From positions 1 to 64,000 of the forward strand of contig NZ_JAFEUV020000022.1 in assembly GCF_017355915.2 (NCBI RefSeq): a stretch of 64,000 nt of DNA, written 5' to 3'. The notes under the pieces were generated by a model, which ran no database searches, was not told the DNA's origin, and worked only from the letters and a program-made list of their open reading frames with translations. The stretch is from Telluribacter roseus (lineage in GTDB: Bacteria > Bacteroidota > Bacteroidia > Cytophagales > Spirosomataceae). Of this stretch, positions 1 to 8,016 are shown one piece after another. The first letter of the stretch is position 1; every line of letters begins with the position of its first letter. The position numbers and the translations under genes are program-made.

Positions 1-62
1 AAACGTCGGAAAAATCATATTTTTCAGCAACTCCAAAGAGGATAAAACCTTCTCTTCTCTTT

Positions 63-1976
63 TCACCCGCAGTTGTCCACTTTTCGCTGACGATCTACAA
101 GCTCTTTTGCAAATATTAAATTGTCTTTTCCACCTAAACCCTCTAAAGCCTGAGCTAAGTTGTTTTGACTCGTTGCTATGATTTCTGGTAAATGATTGAG
201 GTTTTCTGTATTGAATTTTAGCACTTTCTCCAGTAGTCCTTTAGAGCGCAATAAATTATTCCTACCGCCTAATGACTTCATTATCAACGCAAGACCACTT
301 AGGAAAGAAAAGTATATTGGCTCTTTACAATCTGACAGATAATCTACAAGTTGTTGAGCATAGGGCAGCCACTTAAACTTATCAATGATATCATCTTTTT
401 CTAATTCTGGTTTAAGAAGCTCCGTCAATCGATCTACCAGATGCTCCGCATCCTCCCAACGCGTCTCATTATTCTTCTCAAGCACCAATGCCTGCACTAC
501 TGAACTTAGGCGATAAGTCTTATTGGTTCCACCTATCCAACCTTTATGGTACAAGCTCTTTAAGATACTACGAAATGCCTTCTTATCATCCGGTGCCAGT
601 AGTTCAATCAGAAACGGCATTGTGTAGCTCTGCGCGGGCAGCAAAGCTAGGTTCACTAGTAAGTAGCGCTGCTCCTCAGTGAGCTTGGAAAAGTCATAGA
701 GGATGTCCAAGATCTCATCGGTAGTGGCCGCTGGCTTTCTTACATAGTCTGTGTACCTGGTCTGAATGCTGAAGCTATTCTCTCCCAGGTATAGGCCCTG
801 GCTTTCCAGCTGATGCAGAAAGTCTACAAGGGTCACACCCAGCTCAGCGGCTTCGCTCAGGTTCTTAGCAAAGATCTCCACCAGCAACGTGTGGTAGTTG
901 ATTGCTCGTAGCAGGCGGTCAACTAGCGTATCAAAATCTGGACTCTCCTCCTGGTAGTAACGTAGGAATAGCTCTTTGGCTCTATCGGGTGGCAGGTGCA
1001 TGATGGGCAGCTCCTGCTGCATTTCCAGTACCCCCTGACAGCGGCTGGTGATGAGCACGTGCCAGTGAAAGCCTTCGAACTCCCGGCGGAACTGCCGGAT
1101 GTCTTCTTCGTCGTTAGCGTTGTCGAGCACCAGCAAAAATCCATCATGAACCTTTAGGAGCGCCTGTTTAAGCGCAAGTAGTTGCTGCGGCTCGTCCAGC
1201 CCTATGAGCTCTACTTCTAGCTGGGGAGCCAGCTCTTTGAGAGCCGATAGGATACCGTTCTCACAAAAGATCCAGGCCTGGTACTGATAGTCGTAGCGGC
1301 TTTCATTCCAGTAGCGAGCTGCTAAGGTTGTTTTGCCAATGCCTCCTTCGGCATTAATGAGCATCAACTTGCCGCTGTCTTTAAGCCGCTCCCGGATCGT
1401 CTTCAGCTCTTCTTCTCTCCCTATAAAGATGGTCGGCTCTTCGGCCCCTCTTAAGCTTAACATTTGAGCGGGTTCACCGTAGGTTAATGTATCTTGTTCG
1501 AACAGACCCTCCAGGCTTCGCTTGAAGCGGTTTTCTAGCTCGGCGTAATGCTCAAACGGGCTCTGAAACTGTTCCTGCCCTGGTTGACGTAGCTGATCAA
1601 GAAAAGCCTGCTTGCTTTCTTTCTCCCAATCTAGTGGGTCACGGGTAGGTGGAGCTGTTTTTTCGTAGACGTACAAGCGGGGCCAGCCTGTCTCTTTGTA
1701 AAGAGCATAAGCCAGATCAAACTCCTGCCAGGTGTACTTGCCCATCTTGGTCCAGAATAACACCACGCAGAGCTGACACTTTCTCAGGTACTCGTTGTAG
1801 TCTTCCTGTTTGCAGGTGGTATTGAAGGCATCATCCATATCCTCCCATACCTCTAGACGTAGGCGGACTTTTTTTTTGATTAGCCGGTCGTTTTCGCGGT
1901 TGATGAAATCCCTAAATAGGATGCGTTCGTGTTTTAGCTCGTAAGAAGAAGCCAGGAATATAGAGTAGGTTTTCAT
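63..1976 (-). CDS. STAND-type NTPase with TIR-like N-terminal domain
   Basis: This 637-residue protein is probably a signal-transducing ATPase of a defence system. Residues 1-150 look like a TIR/DUF4062-type Rossmann domain: it starts YSIFLASS and keeps a glutamate in TWQEFDLA (E85), where TIR NADases have their catalytic Glu. An NB-ARC-like module follows, with a P-loop GGIGKTT (211-217), Walker B LLVLDNA (281-287) and a sensor strand HVLITSR near 308. The last 80 residues hold two TPR-like helical pairs containing LGGRNNL and LGGKDNL. The repeat array stops after only two units, and all three minus-strand frames stay open from the stop codon to base 1, so the gene may be shortened by a frameshift. 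It is divergent from the SLOG-TIR gene. Known for the family: STAND ATPases oligomerise on sensing a trigger and activate the N-terminal effector. That role here is inferred. Confidence 0.85.
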   Translation of the reverse strand: MKTYSIFLASSYELKHERILFRDFINRENDRLIKKKVRLRLEVWEDMDDAFNTTCKQEDYNEYLRKCQLCVVLFWTKMGKYTWQEFDLAYALYKETGWPRLYVYEKTAPPTRDPLDWEKESKQAFLDQLRQPGQEQFQSPFEHYAELENRFKRSLEGLFEQDTLTYGEPAQMLSLRGAEEPTIFIGREEELKTIRERLKDSGKLMLINAEGGIGKTTLAARYWNESRYDYQYQAWIFCENGILSALKELAPQLEVELIGLDEPQQLLALKQALLKVHDGFLLVLDNANDEEDIRQFRREFEGFHWHVLITSRCQGVLEMQQELPIMHLPPDRAKELFLRYYQEESPDFDTLVDRLLRAINYHTLLVEIFAKNLSEAAELGVTLVDFLHQLESQGLYLGENSFSIQTRYTDYVRKPAATTDEILDILYDFSKLTEEQRYLLVNLALLPAQSYTMPFLIELLAPDDKKAFRSILKSLYHKGWIGGTNKTYRLSSVVQALVLEKNNETRWEDAEHLVDRLTELLKPELEKDDIIDKFKWLPYAQQLVDYLSDCKEPIYFSFLSGLALIMKSLGGRNNLLRSKGLLEKVLKFNTENLNHLPEIIATSQNNLAQALEGLGGKDNLIFAKELVDRQRKVDNCG

Positions 1977-2307
1977 TTTCTGGTGTGGCTATGGCGGGTA
2001 GACTAAAACTAAGCATAATTATTTATAGATCAATGAGTAACCAATTTACTTGCCGTATGATAGAATCTATCAGTTTCTATTGCTTGTATGGTAGCTACTT
2101 CCTATCATTGACTTTATGAAATTAGATTGGAGAAGGATAAGCTGTGATGGATGTAATTAATGATAAGTACTCATTAAAGTCTTACTGCTGCTTGTTTACA
2201 CTTACCTATCTACGTAAAGAGCTCCTTAATAAAGCATTTAGAGGTATGACCTGTATCCGTAAGATATAATCGTATTTTATAAATATATTCATTTAAATCT
2301 AAGGCTT
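1977..2307. other. Divergent intergenic region
   Basis: These 331 A+T-rich bases separate the divergent STAND NTPase and SLOG-TIR genes and must hold both promoters. I see no exact TAnnTTTG box, no strong hairpin and no coding remnant. Confidence 0.6.
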
Positions 2308-3372
2308 ATGAGCTTTATAAAGTGGGTATTGGTCTCTGGAACAGGGAGGCAGTCGGGTTTACCAACTCATGTGGCCATGCTTGCGGAAGAGTTAGGCCGC
2401 TCCCTCGCAGAACAAGGCTATGGGTTAGTAGTAGGTGGTTGGCCAGGTGTAGATTATCTAGCCGCAAAAGGTTTCGCTGCGGGATTAAAAGCTAAACAAC
2501 TACCACTTTCTGATTACCTCATTCAAGTAGTTGCAAGAGATAGACCTGCTTATTATCCTGCCAATGCAAGTTATCCAGATTTTGAAGGGGGGTATTTAAT
2601 TACTGTTTCAAATGGAGTTCGGGAATGGATTGAAGCCATCAAGTATGCAGATGCAGTTGTAATTGTAGGAGGAGAAGGGGGGGCAGGTGAAACTTATTTA
2701 TATGCTAGCCAGGAGCAAAGGCCTGTGTTTCCATTACTCGGCAGTGGCGGAGATGCCACTTTTGTATACAATGATTGCGTACATAAGTGGGAACTTCTAC
2801 CATACAGTGGCTTCTCCAAAGCCGAATTCATCGAAGCGCTATATAAACCTGTTGAAGACTCTTTCCAAGCCAAGGAGCTAGTCAGTGACTTACTCAAGCT
2901 CATCAAGGTGCAGCTCACGGATAAACCTCAATCTACGAATCAATTATTTATAAGTTATGCTCATGAAGACCGACAATGGCTTGTAAAGCTCCGAAATGCA
3001 CTTAGGCCATTGGAGAAAATCACTGGACTTATAATTTGGGATGATTGGCAGCTACAACCAGGAGATATTTTCAAGGATGAAATACAGTTAGCCATGCAAC
3101 AGACGCGTATTGCCATCCTGCTGGTAAGTGATGCTTATTTCGAGTCCTCATTCATACAAGAAAATGAATTACCTGTATTACTTGATCTGAGTAATAGAGG
3201 TTTAATAAAGTTGTACTGGCTTCAGATTGGAGGTGAGTTATGGAGAAAATCGCCATTAGCTCATTTATTAACAATACACGATCCAGAAATATCATTATCT
3301 TTACTTTCTCCTGCTGAGCAACAAGATTACTTAATCTTGTTAAGAAGAAGCATCGCTGTCACTTTACAATAA
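2308..3372 (+). CDS. SLOG-TIR two-domain protein
   Basis: Residues 1-195 form a SLOG/LOG-like Rossmann domain: GTGRQSG near the N-terminus, a glycine-rich VVGGWPGVD loop (41-49) and a second loop VIVGGEGGAGE (118-128). Residues 212-350 form a TIR domain starting LFISYAHED, with WDDWQLQPGD in the middle and SSFIQENELP carrying the expected catalytic glutamate (E287). SLOG domains are known to bind nucleotide-derived ligands; in Thoeris ThsA a SLOG domain senses the signal made by a TIR protein. TIR domains commonly cleave NAD. I infer a ligand-sensing NADase. The ATG follows an A+T-rich leader. A gene on the same strand follows 125 bases later, encoding a TPR-S-trypsin protein, so the two may be co-transcribed. 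Confidence 0.83.
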   Translation: MSFIKWVLVSGTGRQSGLPTHVAMLAEELGRSLAEQGYGLVVGGWPGVDYLAAKGFAAGLKAKQLPLSDYLIQVVARDRPAYYPANASYPDFEGGYLITVSNGVREWIEAIKYADAVVIVGGEGGAGETYLYASQEQRPVFPLLGSGGDATFVYNDCVHKWELLPYSGFSKAEFIEALYKPVEDSFQAKELVSDLLKLIKVQLTDKPQSTNQLFISYAHEDRQWLVKLRNALRPLEKITGLIIWDDWQLQPGDIFKDEIQLAMQQTRIAILLVSDAYFESSFIQENELPVLLDLSNRGLIKLYWLQIGGELWRKSPLAHLLTIHDPEISLSLLSPAEQQDYLILLRRSIAVTLQ

Positions 3373-3497
3373 TTGTAATATTCAAATATTGGTGTGTAAT
3401 GAATGTACCATCTTCCTACTCTGATACTTAATAATTTATTCATAGATTCTGATAGTTCCTCTAATACTCATAACATCAAATGTGAAAATCTGCCAAA

Positions 3498-5165
3498 ATG
3501 ATGTCAGCCGATTTTACCAATAAGCTTCGGGATAAACTTAACTCTTTTGATAAACCGGGTGCTGCTACTCTTTGTGAAGAGCTCATTACACAGCTTTATC
3601 AAACAGATAAGCCATTTCCGGCACAAGAAGCAGAACAAGTTCTGCAACTACTTCGCAACAAACGTTATTTTAGTTTAATGCAGCAGGTAGCTGATGCATT
3701 AATACAGACTGGTCAGGGAACCTTTCGTATTCGTCGGCAATATATTCAGTCCTTGCTTGATCAGAATAATCTGACCGCTGCTTTGGCTTTATTGAGTCAG
3801 TTGATTTCTGATACTAGCAATGCACCTGCCCTTGATTCAAAAGCAGCTAAGGAAAATATCGAAGCAAAAGGTCTACTAGGGCGAGCTTACAAGCAGTTGT
3901 ACGTAAACGCCAAAAATCCAGCGACTTTACAAAATCAGCAATTTCTCAAGCAGGCTATCTTGGCATATTCAAGTGTGTATACCACAGCACCTGACACTCA
4001 TCTCTGGCATGGTATCAATATTGTCGCTTTGCATCAACGAGCTGAAAGAGATGGTGTAAAATTAGCAGGGTTATCTGATGCTACTGCAATAGCTGAGGAT
4101 ATCTTAACAGAATTGGAAGAACGTCATATATCTAAAGCTGTTTACTATTGGGATTACGCTACTGCCGCTGAAGCCTGCCTTGCATTAGATAGGTTTTCGG
4201 AAGCTTTAGAATGGATTGGCCGGTACGTCCACTCTGAAAGGGTAGATGCTTTTGAGATTGTAAGTACCCTTCGACAACTAACAGAAGTGTGGCAACTTAG
4301 TATTGAGTCGGATCCTGGCAATGAGATCTTACCTCTTCTTCAGTCAGAGTTGCTTAGCCGGGAGGGCGGGAAAATTAGTATGACTCAGCAGGAGTGGCGG
4401 GAACAAAAGCAGGATGAATCTTCGGTCAGTTCGACCTATGAAAGAGTGTTCGGCAATACCGGTTATAATACTTACCGTTGGTACATGACCGGCGCTGCCA
4501 GGTGTTTGTGCGTAGCCCGTATTGGAATAGATGCTACTCAAGGCTTTGGAACTGGCTTCCTATTAAAAGGCAGTGATCTTAGTCCTGTGCTAAACGATGA
4601 TCTAGTACTTCTAACTAATGCTCATGTTGTTAGTGACGATAAGCACGTGACTAACTGCCTTCGTTCACACCAAACCATTATAACATTCGAAAGCCTTAAC
4701 TCACAGGAAGAATTTAGGATTGGTAAGATTTTGTGGTCGTCCAGGCCCGATCAGTTAGATACAACAGTAATTAGTTTTGCGGATAAAGATCTGCCTAGGC
4801 TGAGAGAACTAACTAAGCATATTGAATGCTACCCAATTGCATCAGAAATACCAGAGATCAATGATACACAGCGGCTGTATATTGTAGGACATCCCAAAGG
4901 CGGCACCTTACAGATTTCACTCCAGGACAACTTGTTGCTCGATCATAAATCTCCAAAAATTCACTATCGTACGCCAACTGATCCGGGTAGTTCAGGAAGC
5001 CCGGTTTTTGATAATCAATGGAGGTTGGTTGGTATTCACCACGCAGGAAGTGACCGAATGCCCCGGCTTCACGGACAGCCTGGTACTTATCCAGCCAACG
5101 AAGGTATATGGATAGGTGCTATACAGGAAGCATTAAAAATGACTGTAGATAGTAGTACCTCTTAA
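3498..5165 (+). CDS. TPR-S-like helical region fused to trypsin-like protease
   Basis: Of 555 residues, roughly 1-300 are helical repeats and 330-550 a trypsin-fold serine protease. The triad is readable: His376 in TNAHVV, Asp421 in LDTTVISF and Ser499 in PGSSGSPVF, with GHPKGG between as in bacterial trypsin-like proteases. There is no signal peptide, so it should act in the cytoplasm. The helical half carries GLLGRAYK (125-132), an AILAY helix and YWDYATAAE (217-225). The same motifs occur in the same order and nearly the same spacing in the DUF4071/TPR-S protein at 6553-7920, so the two share a domain. I infer a protease effector recruited or regulated through the TPR-S module. Two adjacent ATG codons begin the frame; I used the first. 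Confidence 0.85.
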   Translation: MMSADFTNKLRDKLNSFDKPGAATLCEELITQLYQTDKPFPAQEAEQVLQLLRNKRYFSLMQQVADALIQTGQGTFRIRRQYIQSLLDQNNLTAALALLSQLISDTSNAPALDSKAAKENIEAKGLLGRAYKQLYVNAKNPATLQNQQFLKQAILAYSSVYTTAPDTHLWHGINIVALHQRAERDGVKLAGLSDATAIAEDILTELEERHISKAVYYWDYATAAEACLALDRFSEALEWIGRYVHSERVDAFEIVSTLRQLTEVWQLSIESDPGNEILPLLQSELLSREGGKISMTQQEWREQKQDESSVSSTYERVFGNTGYNTYRWYMTGAARCLCVARIGIDATQGFGTGFLLKGSDLSPVLNDDLVLLTNAHVVSDDKHVTNCLRSHQTIITFESLNSQEEFRIGKILWSSRPDQLDTTVISFADKDLPRLRELTKHIECYPIASEIPEINDTQRLYIVGHPKGGTLQISLQDNLLLDHKSPKIHYRTPTDPGSSGSPVFDNQWRLVGIHHAGSDRMPRLHGQPGTYPANEGIWIGAIQEALKMTVDSSTS

Positions 5166-5250
5166 GTACTTATGAAGGGTTCATAATTCGTAGTATGACA
5201 AATATATATTAGCGGTAGGCCTTTACAAACCAATACCATTTGTCGCTACT

Positions 5251-6531
5251 TTATATCTCATAGTTAATAATTCGTCTCCTATAAGGATATATAATGTTAT
5301 GAATACTACCAATCAACTCTGCATCATTTTCATAATGCCAAATTTGCTGATGTCTAAACATGAACGGACGCTTACTACCAGACGGTAGAGAAGAAGCTAC
5401 TAGATGTAAATTCACGTCAGCCCCCAAAGCAATGCCTGCTTCTACACAGGTATTCAAATTATCATTTGATATATCTGCTATCACAGCAAACGCATTTTTA
5501 ATTTGTTGTGTGATACTATTCTGAATATTGGGTTCCCGTATTCTCTCTCCTATATTACATGGCATAGCTGTTACATGTTCTATTAATCGTCTAATAACCT
5601 GATTACGTACAGAGTTATTTTTATCGAAATTAGTAGCAAAAAATACATAATGAGGTTTAGCTGGCCCTTGCCACAAGTCAGAAAGTTCATCAGCCGCAAA
5701 CTTTAATCTTTTAGTAATCAAATTGTCTGTATCTAATTCAGATAAATTTATACGTATCAAGTCTATAGCTTTGCTATATAAGTCATCTGATATTTCAACT
5801 CCATCTTCACAAACGACTAGGTAAGGCAGGCTCATCGATCTAGCTAATTCTATCTCTTTCAACATGTATTTCGATGTCTGACCAGCTCCTCTATTAGGTA
5901 ATATTGCTACGAGCCCTCCACAACTTGATATTATTTCTTCAACGCGGTTGCCCTCTTTGAAACCCTTTTGATCTTCAGAATCGCCAATGAGCCTAAAACC
6001 ACAATCGGCTAATTTCCTGCAGACAAAATTGGGCAAGTTTTGTTCATGCTCTCTCCAAGAGCGGCTAATATATACATCCCGTACCTTGGTTAGCTCTAGC
6101 TCATAGTTTTGTAAGTAAAGCGCCAATAGAAGCTGATTAGAAGTTTCAGCATCTAGATTCTTATTAATCAGGTTGATTCGTTTAAATGGATTTAAGGAAG
6201 ATGGAACAGCACATTCTTCTAAAATTATAGGGATTATTTTAAATTTTTTGTTTGAATAATTATACTGATCATGAGCGATACTATACTCAAGTTCCACCCA
6301 ATTTGATTCAACCGACTTTTTTGTAAGAAAAATTAAAATAGATCGACATTCTTGTATAGCCTTTCCTATCTCTGACAAAATTACGTTTGACGCACTCATA
6401 GATATTGTATCATACCAAACTGAAAGGCCCGCCTTTTCACGAAGCCAGACTTGAATAGCGTCAACTTGTGCTTTATCAGCGTGAGCGTGACTTAAGAAAG
6501 CATGATAAGGTCGTTTGTGAATAGGCAGCAT
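5251..6531 (-). CDS. TIR protein with three tandem Rossmann-type domains
   Basis: This is the last gene of the six-gene operon (426 residues). Domain 1 (8-140) is a clear TIR: HAFLSHAHADK, VWYDTISM and SNWVELE, with E80 at the catalytic position. Domain 2 (150-270) is a second TIR-like fold beginning RDVYISRSWREHE, with strands LVAILPN and YLVVCED but no obvious catalytic glutamate. Domain 3 (293-410) resembles the nucleoside 2-deoxyribosyltransferase-like fold seen before TPR-S domains; its AVIADISNDNLNTCVEAGIALGA stretch parallels VADLTTANANVFYELGIRHA in the neighbouring protein. One protein may therefore carry an NADase plus two nucleotide-handling modules. The gene begins 21 bases after the preceding one ends, so co-transcription is likely. 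I know no named family with this exact layout. Confidence 0.8.
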   Translation of the reverse strand: MLPIHKRPYHAFLSHAHADKAQVDAIQVWLREKAGLSVWYDTISMSASNVILSEIGKAIQECRSILIFLTKKSVESNWVELEYSIAHDQYNYSNKKFKIIPIILEECAVPSSLNPFKRINLINKNLDAETSNQLLLALYLQNYELELTKVRDVYISRSWREHEQNLPNFVCRKLADCGFRLIGDSEDQKGFKEGNRVEEIISSCGGLVAILPNRGAGQTSKYMLKEIELARSMSLPYLVVCEDGVEISDDLYSKAIDLIRINLSELDTDNLITKRLKFAADELSDLWQGPAKPHYVFFATNFDKNNSVRNQVIRRLIEHVTAMPCNIGERIREPNIQNSITQQIKNAFAVIADISNDNLNTCVEAGIALGADVNLHLVASSLPSGSKRPFMFRHQQIWHYENDAELIGSIHNIIYPYRRRIINYEI

Positions 6532-6552
6532 GAAGGTCTGTTTTAAGGCATT

Positions 6553-7920
6553 TTAAACTTTATGTAATTCTTCTTCTACTTTACTCATCCATGAATAAAC
6601 CTCTTCCCCTCTTCGTTCTCTGGATTCCCGTATCAGGCGAAGGTTACGTGCGGTCGTCTCAGGCTCAAAGGGCTCACGAATGTTAGCTAAAGCATCGCTC
6701 AGATATTGGCTCGCAGTCACTTCATCTTGTCTTAAAACGGCTAGCTCAAGTAGGGTTGCATAGTCCCAATAATCGGGTGAACCACCGGATAGCCTTCGCT
6801 CAACAGCATAGGAAACAACAGGAAGTATTTTAAAGAGACGTTCGTCGGAAGTATCTTTTAATGACATAAGCGTGCAGGCATTCACACCGGGGTAAGCATC
6901 CCTCCAATCTGTTTCGAAGCCTTGTAAGTATGCATTAATTGCTTTTTCTAACTCACCACGAGCGCGTACCAAGCTACCATCCTTAACTAGTCGCTCCCAG
7001 CGGTCTTTGTAGATACGGCCTAAAATTCCATACGTTTCGCTGCTTGCGCCCCTTTTTTTTAACAACTCCTTGGTAACCGATTCAGCTTTTTCATCTTGCC
7101 CGTTACGATTAAGAGCTAATGCATATTGTTCCTGCACCATTACAGTATCTTGTAGCAATCGGGGCATTCGTTCGAAAAATCTGACCATATCTGGCCATGC
7201 CTTTACTGCACGGTATGATAAAAACAGATCAATAACAACGCCTGTTTCAAGGTCTGTCAAATCACCTAATCTATTTTCAATACCTCTTATAGCTTCAAGT
7301 CCTGCTCGACGAGCATCGGCTAAGTTGCTTTTGAGCTGCTGAGAATAAGCAACCTGCTCGCGAAAAACATCCGTTTTGAGCCGAGCTATGTCTAACCCCT
7401 TCATGCCTTCGAGTATTTGAAATAGGGGAGCACCCGCATCATAGCCACCGCCATCGAGTAATTGAAACAGCGGACTATCGGCAGCCCGGTCTCGTGCGGC
7501 CCTTAGTCGTTTGGCCAAGGCCAATTTTGTCCCGTCATCCTTAGCTGGCACGCCGGCAGCAGTAAGCGTATAAGGCATAGCACGTAATAAAGCGACATCG
7601 AAGGGTAATCTTGATCCTTCCGCGAAGATCATAACGGTGCTCCACGGGCGAACAGCATGCCGAATACCCAATTCATAAAATACATTAGCATTGGCCGTTG
7701 TCAAATCAGCGACAGCGTATTCACAAAGAATCAGCCGCTCAAACATAGGTTTGTGTATGACACCACCCGTCATTTCTTCATCGGCCCGTAATGGCTCTAA
7801 ACCAGCTTCGCGAATCGTCGGGGCAATAAGTTCATTGTAGACCTTATCAAAGTCAATTATTGTACCAGATGCATCATGTTTCTGGCCAAAGGGCATGAGT
7901 ACAAAACAGAGAGGGTTCAT
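6553..7920 (-). CDS. DUF4071-type protein: nucleotide-binding fold plus TPR-S repeats
   Basis: The 455-residue protein starts CFVLMPFGQ (5-13) and has VFYELGIRHA (80-89), the signature of nucleoside 2-deoxyribosyltransferase-like domains that precede the TRAFs-binding/TPR-S region (DUF4071). Residues about 170-440 are helical repeats with GILGRIYK (298-305), AINAY, PGVNACTL and YWDYATLLE (384-392). These proteins recur in prokaryotic immune gene clusters and are thought to act as scaffolds or ligand-handling sensors. The same helical motifs occur in the protease encoded at 3498-5165. It is the fifth gene of the operon, 96 bases after the WD40 gene and 21 before the TIR gene. It has no signal peptide or membrane segment. 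Confidence 0.85.
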   Translation of the reverse strand: MNPLCFVLMPFGQKHDASGTIIDFDKVYNELIAPTIREAGLEPLRADEEMTGGVIHKPMFERLILCEYAVADLTTANANVFYELGIRHAVRPWSTVMIFAEGSRLPFDVALLRAMPYTLTAAGVPAKDDGTKLALAKRLRAARDRAADSPLFQLLDGGGYDAGAPLFQILEGMKGLDIARLKTDVFREQVAYSQQLKSNLADARRAGLEAIRGIENRLGDLTDLETGVVIDLFLSYRAVKAWPDMVRFFERMPRLLQDTVMVQEQYALALNRNGQDEKAESVTKELLKKRGASSETYGILGRIYKDRWERLVKDGSLVRARGELEKAINAYLQGFETDWRDAYPGVNACTLMSLKDTSDERLFKILPVVSYAVERRLSGGSPDYWDYATLLELAVLRQDEVTASQYLSDALANIREPFEPETTARNLRLIRESRERRGEEVYSWMSKVEEELHKV

Positions 7921-8016
7921 GAATCAGTTCTTTATAATGTGATTTATAAAACACAAAAAAATAAAGCGCAAAAAGGCACGACATAAATATTTAAGTTGTA
8001 CAATTTAGTAGCTACA

